From Anolis sagrei (taxonomy: Eukaryota; Chordata; Lepidosauria; Squamata; Anolidae): 64,000 nt of DNA. Shown here in pieces: positions 16,234 through 28,744 of this stretch. The translations under genes were made by a program, and so were the position numbers. The notes under the pieces were generated by a model, which was given only the letters and a program-made list of their open reading frames with translations, was not told where the DNA came from and ran no database searches. Position 1 is the stretch's first letter. Each line of letters starts with the position of its first letter. Location of the stretch: positions 23,723,375-23,787,374 of the forward strand of contig NC_090034.1 of NCBI RefSeq assembly GCF_037176765.1. The letters are read 5' to 3'.

Positions 16234-19200
16234 ATTTCCTGTCGTAGTCAACTGTGAATCGCACATTTGGTATCTCTGCACCTGTGCAATACAGCTTTCG
16301 GAACCTTCTGGAAGATAAAATATATAGACATTTTACCCCTGCCTAGCCCTGCCCACTCCCCGAGTATATATAGTTCATGGGCGGGGCTAGCCACCAGTTC
16401 TCTTTTCCGCCGCTTAGCAAGCAACTTGAGAACCTTTCCTCTACTTTTGCGAGCTTACAGACTGTTTTGGACTTGACTGGATTGTTTGATCGACCTGAGG
16501 TATTCTGTGACACTGACTGGACTGACCCCTTGACCATTCTACTGCTTTCCCCCTTCAAATATGGTGACCACGGCTTTTAAAAAATGCAGCAACTGCCCCA
16601 ATATGTTGCCAGATATGGATGGGCACTCGCTTTGCTTAGCATGCTTGGGGGAAGGACATCTCACCCAATTTTGTCCCGTTTGTATGTCTTTTACTCCTCA
16701 GACGAGGAAAAATAGGGAGTCCTGGCTTAAAGCAGCCCTTTATGAGAGGACCCTTCTGCCTCCACCCATCCCTGGGCAGACTCCCTCTTCCGATCGGCTG
16801 CTCCTACCTTGTTTCGCCTCTTCGGAAGGCCTGCCGAGGAAGAAGACCAAAAAGTCAAAAGATAAGTCCTCCCAAAATGGCCGCCAGGCCGCTGCTCCCA
16901 AAAAGGCTCTGTTAAAAAAGGCGGGAAGCCTCTCTGCCGCCGTTTTCCCACCAAATCCGCATCTTGCAGCGAGGAGCCAGGGAGCGCCAGTGCTACCTCT
17001 TCCGGCACCAGATGTTACTGCTGGGATAGCCGAGTTGACTCCAGTGTGTACGGTGCATGCGCGCGCCGGAGACTCTTTTAACACCAGGGATGTCGGTGTT
17101 ACCTCCTTCGGCGCAGGGACACAGAGCCTGCGTGACCGAGCTCTACGCGCCCGATACCGGCCCTCCCTCAGCGGCGGCCGTTCCCCTCCCATAGGGGAGC
17201 CACGCCTATGGAGGCATCTTCAACAGCCCTCCCACTTCCGGCATGGAGGCCTCCCCCTCATCTGGGGTCACTGCTCCGCTGCCTGGGGCTGCTACTGATC
17301 AACAGCGTGAGGAAGCTCCCTCGGCTACCGAGGAGGCAGCCCCTGTAGATACCGGGGCTCTACAGGCACCTATGGGTGTCCCAACGCTGGCATCATCTTT
17401 CGATCACCCCTGGCTTCGGCGATCCGCACGCCGCCTTACTAAGCGGCCCAGGCAATCGAGGTCCCCATCTCGTCGCAGCTGGGCCTATCGACGTCGACGG
17501 TATTGTTCCCCATCCAGGAGCAGGCCTCGCTCTCGGTCGTCTTCCTCCTCCTCTGGCTGTTCGAGGCGCAGGAGGCGCTCCCGGTCTTCTTGTTCCTCCT
17601 CTCGGAGACATTTGAGCCCGGGCCCCATGCCTTTGCCGGGTTACTGGCAGCTGGGCCCTTCAGGTCAGCTGGTGTTCATGCAGCCACTGATGCCTCCCCC
17701 CTTTGGCTTACCTGGAGCTCCCCCTCCTGCCCCAGAACTAACTGCTCCTGCAGCTAGCTGTCTTACTTCAGGGACAACTGTCCATCTGTTTCTGTGCCAG
17801 CCTGTGCCAATTTGACTCCAGCAAAGGCAGCTTGTGTTGACCTAAACTTGTGTAGACTGTCTATGCCTCCAGCCAAGGTGCCTTGTGCTGTCCAAAACCT
17901 GTGTGGTTCTGCCATGCCTTCTATTACTGTGTTGCCTTCTACTACTGTGTTGCCCTCCACTGACCAAACTTTGTGTGACTGCTCTTGTGTCGACCTCTGC
18001 TCCCCAACTGATGAACAATGCAGCCTCCTTGGGAACTGATTTCACTAACCCACCTGTGGTTCCAGAACAGGACACAGTTGTGTTGAGAGATACTGACTCC
18101 AATTCCGATTCTCCTGATGCTGCACAGGCCATAGGGGGTGAGGATAATGGCCTTATTCCACCTGCAGACTTTAATAAATTCACTGCGCTAGTGGATAGGA
18201 TGATCAAGGCCCTTGATATCCCCGCCCCAAAACCCTCTGAACATGTAGATGAGCCTATGTTCCCTTCGGAGGAACAGAATGTCGCTCCCTCAACATTTCT
18301 GCCTGTGTTACTGTATCTACTTAAACTGGCCAAAGTTGCTGACATGTCACCTTCTTTAGTTCCTGCTGTGCCAAGGCAGCTAGATTCTATGTATGAAATT
18401 GATGTTTCTTCTTTTAAGTGGGTCACTGCCCCTCCCAAACTCAATACTGTGGTTGCGGAGGTAGCCTAAACTAAACGGCCCAAGGGCTCATTGACAGCCC
18501 CTCCTGATAGGGAAGGTAAAAAGATAGATTCCTTAGGGAAAAAGGTACACATCTGTGCAGGGTTATTCACCCGTATGGCCCACTATGCTAGCTACATGAG
18601 TGGGTATCAAACCTTTTTGTGGGGAAGGATGCTACCCAGGACGAATGTCTCCCTAGGGCCCTGCAGGCAGAGGCGGTCGCACTGTCTAAATTGCAGAAGG
18701 ACTTTGCAAAGCATTTGGCAGAGGCTGCAGGCAATCTATTTGCCACCGCCACATCTATTAGGAGGCACGCGTGGCTCCGCGCCTCAAATCTGTCCGAGGA
18801 GGGAAAGGCTCTGGCGGAGAACCTTCCCTTCCATGAGACGGGCCTCTTTAATCCCGACACCGATGATAGGTTGAAGCAGAAACAGGATGTACGCCAAGCA
18901 GCCAATAAATTTGGCTACACGTGGCATCCATTCCAACAACAACGGTCCAGGTGGCAACCCTCTAACTCTGCCTATCGTAGGACCTTTACTAATTCTTTCA
19001 CAGGCCCCTTTAGAAATAGGGGCAACGCATCTTCTAGATTCCAAGGGGGGAGGAGAAACTTCTATTTCCAAGGGCCAGGGTTCAACCCTATCAAAATAAA
19101 CCGAAACTTCAACCTGCCCAAAAGAAGTGTCTTTGATGTCACCCGTCCTACTGAGGGATCGCTCATTGGGGACGATCCAACACCGGGCCCGCTTGAAACT

Positions 19201-22200
19201 GTTGTTCTATAACCCTCTCATTCCTTGGTTGCTGTTCCCCTCTCTCCAAGTTCCTCTACCCCTCTTTTTGACAATAGACTTGCCTTGTTTTACCAAAGTT
19301 GGTGTAACATCACCACGGACAGGTGGGTTCTGTCCATTGTTGCCAGGGGCTATTTCATCGAGTTTGAAGACCAACCCAGGATGGGTCACATTAAGGAAAC
19401 ATCAGTGTCTTCTCCACTGTTGCAGGAGGTTGAAATGTTGTTGCAGAAGGGAGCGATTTCCCTTGTGGATCCCCCTGCCATCCCGTTCTGTTTTTTCCCC
19501 ATTACTTCTTGGTTACTAAAAGTGGTGGTGGTCTGCAGCCCATCCTTGATCTTTGAGCATTAAATAAACACATACTTCCGAAAAAGTTCCGTATGGTCAC
19601 TCTTAGCAGAATCGTACCTGTTCTTTCCAAAGGGGTGTGGTTCGCAACCATTGACCTTAGGATGCCTACTTTCACATCTCCATCGCCACTCAGCACCGCA
19701 GGTTCCTCTCCTTTATGGTGGGTCAGCTTCTGGCTCTCTCCACCCAGATATGGGAGTGGTGCATAGAGAGGGAAATTCACCTTCTAGTGACTCACCTCCC
19801 CGGGGAGGAGAATTCTTTAGCAGACACTCTCAGCAGGAGCCCGTTGGCCCATCACGATTGGTCACTCAATCAGGAGGAGGTTCACAGAATTTTTCTTGCC
19901 TGGGGCGCTTCGGAGGTTGACCTGTTTGCGACCCGCAGCAACACGAAGTGCAACCTGTTCTGTGCACGCCGGCAACCTGCCCCGGAGGAGGGTTGCTTGG
20001 GAGATGTTTTTCTACATAACTGGGACACTCGTCCCACATACACCTTCCCACCGTTTCCCTTCCTTGTGAGGGTAGTTGCAAAGATCCAAAGGGACAATGC
20101 CCAGTGCATTGTGATCGATCCTTGGTGGCTGCGTCAGCCCTGGTTCTCCCTCCTTCTTCAACTGTCGAGGGGAGTTTTTGTCCGGCTCCGGAACAGGGGG
20201 GACCTTCTGACGTCCCAGCTGGGTTAGGTCCTGTACCCGGAAGTACACAACTTGAGGCTGACCACGTGGAGAGTCTTGCCCATTCATTAACACCCCTTTT
20301 TGACCTATCCCAGGCCATTTTATGCATTATTGAGGCGGCTCATAGAACGTATACCAGGCGTTCGTATAGCTATAAATTGTCCCTTTTTTGCAAATACGTT
20401 AGGGCAAGGGTTCAGGAGCCGGAGAAGGCTCCTGTTTAATTAATTCTGGATTTTTTGTTGTCCCTTTCTGGTTCGAGTCTCACTTTTTTCTCTCAAGTGT
20501 TACGTGGCAGCTATTTCATGGTTCAGAAGAAAATCAGGAATTCCATCCTGGTCACTACAGGCTCTTCTATGTTGTGGTGGTGGGCTCACTAAGGGGGCCT
20601 TATGGCTCAAGGTCATTGGCCTCGGGAGGAATCTTCCATGCATATAAATTTCCTAGAACTCTTAGCCATCAAAAAGGCTCTAAAAGCCTTCAAATTGGTC
20701 CTAAAGGGAAAGGTGGTTCAGTTGGTCACCGACAATACCATCGTGATGTACTATCTAAACAAACAAGGGGGCACTTGCTCCCAGGCTTTGCTGAACCTTA
20801 CTCTTCGAATATGGGACTGGTGCATAGACAGGCAGATTTGTCTCTTGGCAGTTCACCTCCCAGGAGAGGAAAACATTATAGCAGACATGCTCAGCAGGAC
20901 TCCCTTATCTCATCATGAGTGGTCCCTGAATCTGGAATAGTCCTTTCTTCTCTTTGGGGCATGGGGGTTTCTAGAAATCAACCTTTTTGCCACTCATCTG
21001 AACACCAAGTGCGCTCTATTCTGTGCATGTTAGAAGGGGAATCTAGTTCAAAGGTGTCTGGAGGATGCTTTTCTTCTATCCTGGAACAATTGGCTCCTGT
21101 ATGCGTTTCCTCCATTTCCCCTGTTGTTGAGTAGTGGCAAAGATGCAAAGAGACAGGGCGAATTGCATCCTGGTTGCTCCATGGTGGCCCTGCCAACCAT
21201 GGTTCTCCCCCCTTCTGCACCTGTGCAAGGGTGTGTTCATTCATCTCCGCGACGGGCCAGATCTTCAGTTGTCCCAAGGGGGATGGGTGTTATATCCAGA
21301 GGTGTCCAAGTCAAAATTGATGGCCTGGCGGATTTGCCCCGATTGTTAACTACTTTTTCTGGTTTATCAAGCTCGGTTTTGGGGTTTATTGAAGCCGCTC
21401 ATAGAGAATCCACGAAGCAGTCCTATATTTATAAATGGTCGTATTTTTCAAAGTATGCTGCTCTTAAAGGGTCAGACCCTTTGTATGCCCCAGTTTTGTT
21501 GGTTCTGGGGTTTTTGGTATCCTTGTCGGAGTCAGGGCTTTCACTCTCTTCTTTGAAATGTTATTTGGGAGCCATCTCATGGTTTAGAAGGAAGGCTGGT
21601 CTGCCATCCTGTTTTTCTGAGCCCCTGGGGAAATTATTTTTAAGAGGTGTTAATAATGTCAAGCCCTCTGTAGCCCCTGTTGTTCCTTCATGGGATTTAG
21701 AGTTGGTGCTTTCTTCTCTCAGTAAGACTCCTTTTGAGCCTTTGGCAATGGTGGATATTGCTTATCTGTCTTGGAAAATGGCTTTTCTAGTGGCCATAAC
21801 TTCGGCTAGGCATGCCAGTGAACTTTGTGCTTTGAGATCAAATGCCCCATACCTTAGCTTCCATAAGGATAAGGTCGTGTTGAGTACAGACATTGCCTTT
21901 TTGCCCAAAGTTGCAACACGTTTTCACATGTCGCAGGAGTTGGTTTTGCTTGCCTTTTTTCAGAACCCTACCACTTTGTTAGAGTGGACTTTGCACCTTC
22001 CTGACGTCCGTAGGGCTCTTGCTTTTGATGTGGACAGAACTTCTGGACTCGGGAAGTCTACCAGGTTATTTGTCAAATGCTGGAAGGATGCCAGTGGCCT
22101 TCCGGTATCATCTCAACATTTGGCATCATGGATTGTGTCAGCGATCTGTCATACCAGTTGGTGCGTAGAGATCCACCTCAGCAGCTGAGAGGCCACTCCA

Positions 22201-22455
22201 CGAGATCAGTGTCCATGTCAGTGGCCTTCATGAGGGGCGTTCCGTTGGATGATGTGTGCCGTGCCGCCACTTACCTTCGTGTCCCATTACAAACTGGATG
22301 TGATCTCTAGGAAGCATGCAGAGTTTGGAAGGGTAGTCCTCTTCTCTGCGGTGGCATGACGCCCACCAGCCAAGGTCAGTAGCTTGCTAGTCTACCACAT
22401 GTACAATTCACAGTGACCACAACAGAGAATTATAGGTTGCTTACCTGTAACCGTA
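16234..22455 (+). mobile_element. DIRS retroelement fossil, copy 1 (composite, broken)
   Basis: Left terminal repeat 16234-16470 with TATA-like GTATATATAG and a GC-rich box. Parts in order: gag-like region from 16561 (Cys/His cluster CSNCPN..CLACLGEGH..CPVC; Arg/Ser-rich part near 17.4-17.64 kb; conserved RMIKALDIPAPKPSEHVDEP near 18.2 kb) to about 19.2 kb; reverse transcriptase/RNase H to about 20.2 kb; start of a tyrosine recombinase. Near 20.58 kb a second partial copy takes over with RNase H (LVTDNTIVMYYLNKQGG) and a tyrosine recombinase (ITSARHASELCALR) to about 22.36 kb, then the internal complementary region. Broken, with roughly ten or more breaks overall; older than copy 2. Confidence 0.85.
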
Positions 22456-25400
22456 GTTTCCTGTCGTAGTCACTGCGAATCGTACATTTGGTAATCTCTG
22501 CGCCTGCGCAGCACCATTCGGAACCTTCTGAAAGCAAAAAACTGACAGTTAGACCCCTGGCCACGCCCATCTCCCCTTGGTATAAATGGCCCGTGGGCGG
22601 GGCCAGCCGGCAGTTCTCTTCATCCGCGCTGACAAGCAGCTGGAGAACCTTCTACTCTTGCGAGCTAGTATCTAACGAACAAACTATTCTTTGACCGCCT
22701 TTTGCCAGAACAATTATGGCAACTAACTCATTTAAAAAATGTATTAAAAGCCCTAATATATTGCCTGATAATGATGGGCATGATCTCTGCCTTGCTTGCT
22801 TGGGTGAGGCCCATTTATTTCAAACCTGTTCTGTCTGCCAATCCTTTGCTCCGCAGACCAGAAAGAACAGGATTTTAAGATTAAAAGCGGCCATTTATGA
22901 AAGAGCCCTTCTACCATCAGCTGACCCTATTAAAATTGATTTACCTCATGCTGGGGCCGCTATAACAACTAAAAAGAAAGTGAAGAAATCAAAGGACAAA
23001 GTGGCCCAAGATGGCCGTCCGGCCGTCAACAGAAAAATGGCCATTGCTGGGGCGACGGGGAGTTAGTTAACTGCCCGTCACATTGTTGAAGCCCCTTCGA
23101 GACCGAAGGAGAAAGGCGAAGGGCTCCCCCTATTGGCCAATAAACACGCCAGTGTTACTCCAATGCAAGAGAGGCGCGAGGGGGAGCCGAGATCGGCTAA
23201 ACTCACCCCTCCAATGCCGATCCTCTTGCCAAACCAGCCCCCACCCTCTGGGGAATGGGGGCCTTGACCCCCGGAGCTACCTCGCTCCAAATAATGCCTC
23301 TGACAACGGATGATGTGTAAAGGGAGGCGCTGGCGGCTGACGGCCTCTTACCCGCTCCTCACTTTACTGACGCTGAGATCAAGCTCGGCGAGGGAGCGGG
23401 GCGCATCCCAATCTACTGCTGCTGTGCCGGCTGAGGAGGCGGGGCACGCAAGCTTGACTCCGCCCACCGGTATCGAGGTTGAGGAAGAGGGGCGGCAATT
23501 GAGTATGGCTCCGCCCTTGGTGGGAAGGGCTCCACTTTTCGAGCCTGCTGGCTTAACTCCTGCAATAACGTCGGAGGGTTTTGAAAGGCCCTCGCCAACG
23601 CACGCGTCCAAGAGAGGGAGCAAGTGCCCCAGGCGCTCCAGATCACCTTCGAGACGCAGTTAATGATCTCGCCACCGCCGATATCGAGCGCCCTCAAGGC
23701 GCGGGGCCCATGGATGTTCCCCTCTTCCTCTTCATCATCATCTTCATCGTCCTCACGCTCCCCTTCTCCGCCTTCGAGGCGATCGAGGCAGCAAAAGCAT
23801 CATAGGCGGCATTATTATCCCTATCTGCCTTACTGGGGCTGACCTCCCATGGATTATTACCCTCATCCGGGCTGTTGCCAGGAGGGACATTTGGGTCATA
23901 GGGTGCCCATGCAAACCCCTGACTCTTCAGGTCACATGCAAGATAATAGGTGTCCACAGTCCCAGAGAGCGGGGGATTTTGGACTTAATGTGCACCCCGC
24001 TGACATAGAGGGTCTCTCCACATCAGCGGCAGCTACTGACAGACCCCAGTATATGGCACAAAATGTGCAAAACACTCAAGGTCAGTCTACACTTCCTGCA
24101 GTAATGGCTTCCTCACAACAATCCATAAACACTCTGAATGCTGTAATGACCTCCTCGCGGCCAACAAGTGTGCTACCAGCATCCAATAATGATATACACG
24201 GTGATGACCTTGCATCTACTCGTGCCCAAGGTGACTCAACCCCTCAGGGTCCTGACTCTGCTTCTCAAGTTGAGGGAGTGGAACAAGTACCCGTGCACAT
24301 GGACAGTTCATCTGAGGAATCTGATGTGCCTGATTATCTCTGTCAGGGAGACAATGATAATAATTCTCTTATACAATCTGCTGAGATGAATAAATTTAAT
24401 GTTCTTATAGGGAGAATGATTAAAGCATTAGATCTGCCCGCTCTAAAGGCACCAGAGCATGTAGACGATCCCATGTTTCCTTCCAAGGAACAAGTTTCAT
24501 CACCTGCTACCATTCTGCCAGTGTTGCCTTACCTTTTGAAGTTGGCGCGTGTGGTGGATATATCTCCCACGTTGGTGCCCGCAATCCCAAGAAGGCTTGA
24601 TGTGTTGTACAAGATTGATGTCTCCTCTAATAAATGGGTGGTCACTCCCCCTAAACCTAACACAGTTGTGGTGGAGGTTGCAAAAACCTAACGCCCCAAG
24701 AACACACTCACCGCTCCACCTGATAAAGAGGGAAAAAAGATTGATACCTTGGGGGAAAAAGGCACACCTATCTGCGTGCCTTCTCACGCGTATGGCGCAC
24801 TATGTGACCTACCTGAGTGGGTACCAGAGTTTTTTATGGGCCAAGATGATGCCTTACATTGAGATACTCCCATTAGACCGGCAGCGTCTCCTGAGAGCTT
24901 TGCAAGCTGAGGCTTGTTTTGTCAAAGATACAGAAAGATTTTGCAAAGCATCCTGCGGAGATAGCTGGCAATTTGTACTCCACAGCTACGTCGATGAGAC
25001 GACATGCATGGCTGCGCTCCTCTAATTTGTCAGAGGAGGGGAAGGCACTAGCTGAAGACCTTCCTTTCCATGAGGAAGGCCTCTTTAATCCTGAAACGGA
25101 TGTCAGGATTAAAGAGAAACAAGATGTAAGACAGGCGGCAAATAAATTTGGGTATACGTGGCAGCCTTATTCTCAACAAAGTCAGCGCTGGCACCCATAT
25201 AGTTCCAATTTCCGAAGAAACCCTGGGAACTCATTCCCTGGCCCGAATAGGAATCGGAATTACCCTTCTAATAGATATCAATCGGGAAGAAGGAATTCCT
25301 ACTTCTCTAGAACAAGATCCCAAAATTGGTCTAACAAGGGGAGCCACAGGGAAACCCTAAGAATCGTCTTTGACGCCTCCACCACTTATTTGTCGCTTGT

Positions 25401-28400
25401 TAGTTTTAAGGATAACAATCCTGTAGATGTTAATGTGTCTTCCACTGTTCCTATTAATATTTTGTCACATATATGTATGTCTGGTGATAGACTGTCACCT
25501 TTTTATGAGGTGTGGGCTCGGATTACCACTGATAAGTGGGTTTTATCAATAGTTGCCCAGGGTTATGTTATAGAGTTCCTTGACCTTCCTAGGGTGGGTC
25601 ACGTTCGTAGTACCCCATTCTCCCAACCGTTGTGGGAGGAAGTTCAAATGTTACTAGATAAGGGTGCCATTTCCCCCCTTACTGCTGATATTTCAGTGTT
25701 TTTTCTCTCGTTATTTTCTTATTAAAAAACGCAGTGGTAGCTTGAGGCCGATTCTGGATCTCAGATCTTTAAATAAACATGTTCAACCAAAGAGATTTCG
25801 CATGGTTACTCTCAATACCATTTTGCCCCTACTATCAAAAGGAGCTTGGTTTGCCACTATTGATTTAAAAGATGCCCATTTCCACTTGTCTATTGCTAGG
25901 CACCATCAGGGGTACATTTCTTTTATGGTGGGACACAACGCATACTGTTTCAATGTGTTGCCTTTTGGCCTGTCCTCAGCCCCAAGGGTGTTCATTAAGT
26001 GTATGTCAGTGGTAGCAGCTTACCTGCACACGAGGGGAATTTCTGTCTATCCTTATATTGATGACTGGTTAGTCGTGGCCGACTCGCGTGTCCAGCTTCA
26101 GTCACAACTTTCTGTTATTTTGTCTCTCATACAGTCGCTAGGACTCGTGATCAATGTGGAAAAGTCGGCACTGGTCCCAACTCAGCAAATTCAATTCATA
26201 GGCGCCCTCTTGGATTCCACGACCGAGAGGGCCTATCTTCCAGAGGACCGGTTTGTCAATCTACAAGGCCTAGTCAGACAAGCTATTCATGCTCCATACC
26301 TTACAGCCAAGCAAGTCCAGATATTGTTGGGCCACATCGCCTCTCCAACTGCTGTAATTTCGTATGCCAGATTGCGCATGCACCCTCTTCAATCCTGGTT
26401 CATATCGGTATACAACCCTATGATGGACAGCCAAAGGACCCAGCTCTCCATTCCCGAGGCTGTCCGCCAGTCACTTCTGTGTTGGGGGGACAGGTCCTGG
26501 GTGTGCAGGGGCTATCCCTTTCATGTCCCCAGGCCGACCTGTACAGTCACAACAGATTCCTCCCTCCCGGGATGGGATGCTCATACTCAAGGTCTCACCG
26601 CTCACGGAGAGTGGACAGAAGAAAAAAAATCACACAGAAATCTTCTCGAGCTTCTCGCCGTAGACAGGGCTTTGAAGTCATTCGAGAGGGTTATAGAGGA
26701 TCAAACCATCCAAGTTCTCACTGACAATACCACGGTGATGTACTACTTGAACAAGCAGGGCGGCACTCATTCTCTCCCTCTCTTGAATCTCACTCTCCAG
26801 ATCTGGGATTGGTGCCTGGAGAGAGGAATTCATCTAGTAGTAACACATGTACCAGGGGAAGAGAACACATTAGCGCATTCGCTCAGCAGGAATCCGCTTG
26901 CAAATCACGAGTGGTCCCTCAATCACGGGGAAGCGAACAGGCTCTTTCAAGCATGGGGACTTCCAGAGGTGGACTTGTTCGCGTCCCAGGCCAATGCCAA
27001 GTGCGCCCTCTTCTGCGTGCGAAGGCGCGCCTCTTTACAGGAGGGATGTCTGGGAGACGCTTTTCTGTAGGAATGGTCGGGTCGTCCAATGTATGCCTTC
27101 CCACCTTTTCCCCTGTTACTGAAAGTGGTGGCAAAGATTCAGAGGGAGAACACGCGCTGTATTCTGGTAACCCCGTGGTGGTCCAGACAGTCCTGGTTCT
27201 CCCCTCTGCTTCACATGTCTCGGAGGGTCTTCTTCCGATTCCCCGACAGGGTAGACCTGTTGTTGACTCAGGAGGGCCGAGTACTCTACCCGGAGGTACA
27301 AAAGCTGAGACTAACGGCCTGGAGAATCCAGCCGAACCATTAGTCCCCATCTCAACTCTGTCTAAAAACATTCAGACTATTATAGAGGCTGCCCACAAAG
27401 CCTCAACAAAAAGATCCTATGTTTATAAGTGGTCAAAATTCTGTACATTTGTGAGTTCAAGGGGGGAAGATCCTAACACAGCCCCAATTACAACGATATT
27501 GGATTTCCTAGTGTCTCTTTCAGACGCAGGGTTGTCTCATTCGTCACTAAAATGCTATCTAGCGGCAATTTCGTGGTTCCGAAGGAAAGAGGGACTCCCG
27601 TCTAGCTTCTCACACCCCCTAGTAAAAATGTTCTTAAGGGGAATGGCAAACACTAAACCACCGGTAGCCCCAATAGCTCCAGCATGGAGCCTTGAATTGG
27701 TGCTTTCATTTTTAACTAAGCCACCTTTTGAACCCTTAGCCACTACACACATATCTTATCTTTCATGGAAAACAGCGTTCTTAGTGGCCATTACATCGGC
27801 AAGACGTGCGAGCGAACTGTGCGCACTTCGGGTAGACCCCCCTTATTTGAGAATACATAAGGATAAGGTAGTGCTTAGGACAGAAGTTGCCTTTTTGTCC
27901 AAGGTCTCTTCTTTTTTCCACATGTCCCAAGACATAGTGCTCCCCTCTTTTTTCCAAAACCCGTCCTCACCTATGGAACGTACCTTGCATCTCCTTGATG
28001 TCCGAAGGGCCATAGCTTTCTATGTTGACAGGACGGCGTCCCTAAGGAAAACGCTGCGCTTTTTTGCAAAATATCGTAAGGACATGGAGGGCTTACCTTT
28101 GTCATCTCAGAGGTTCTCCTCCTGGATTTTATCGACTATTAAACTATGCTACTGTTTGGCTGGCAAAGACTTACTGTTGCAGATCAAAGGCCATTCTACT
28201 AGAGCCATGTCGACCACGACTGCCTTTATGAGAGGAGTGCCACTGGATGTCATCTGCCGAGCTGCCATTTGGACGAATCCCCTGTCGTTTGTGTCTCACT
28301 ACAAGTTGGACGTTACCTCTAAGAGGGATGCTGAGTTTGGCAGGGCGGTGCTGTTTTTGGCGGTGGCATGACTCCCACCATCCACGGTCAGTAGCTCGCT

Positions 28401-28735
28401 AATCTACCAAATGTACGATTTGCAGTGACTACGACAGGAAATTATAAATTGCTTACCTATAACTGTAGTTTCCTGAGTAGTCACCTGCGAATACGTACAT
28501 ACCCGACCTTCCTCCCCTCAGGTGTCATGCCGCGTCTTCCAGCTGCTTTGCGGCGGAAGAGAACTGCCAGCTGGCCCTGCCTACGGGCCATTTATACCAG
28601 GGGAAGGTGGGCGTGGCCAGGGATCTAACTGTCAATTTTTTTGCTTTCAGAAGGTTCCGAATGGTGCTGCGCAGGCGTAGAGATTACCAAATGTACGCAT
28701 TCTCAGGTGACTACTCAGGAAACTACAGTTACAGG
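22456..28735 (+). mobile_element. DIRS retroelement fossil, copy 2 (best preserved)
   Basis: Left terminal repeat 22456-22660; gag-like region about 22716-25370 with Cys/His cluster, a short Arg/Ser-rich stretch and the RMIKALDLPALKAPEHVDDP block; reverse transcriptase about 25.38-26.5 kb (FATIDLKDAHFHLSI; YIDDWLV catalytic box); RNase H about 26.54-26.9 kb (VTTDSSLPGWDAH, VLTDNTTVMYYLNKQGG); tyrosine recombinase 26809-28371, overlapping RT/RH as is usual in DIRS, with R in ITSARRASEL, H..R in KGHSTRA and Y in SHYKLDV; internal complementary region about 28395-28500; right terminal repeat 28500-28722, inverted relative to the left. The enzyme regions look whole; the gag region is broken in about five places. 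Youngest of the copies. Confidence 0.9.
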
Positions 28736-28744
28736 TAAGCTACT

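Noticed and set aside
16740-17192. Minus-strand open frames across the DIRS gag regions
   Set aside because: GC-rich shadow frames opposite the plus-strand gag-like frames; no family resemblance.
26809-28371. Long open frame that could be taken for a host integrase/recombinase gene
   Set aside because: It lies inside a DIRS element between RT/RNase H and the terminal repeat, and shares its sequence with two other copies in the array.
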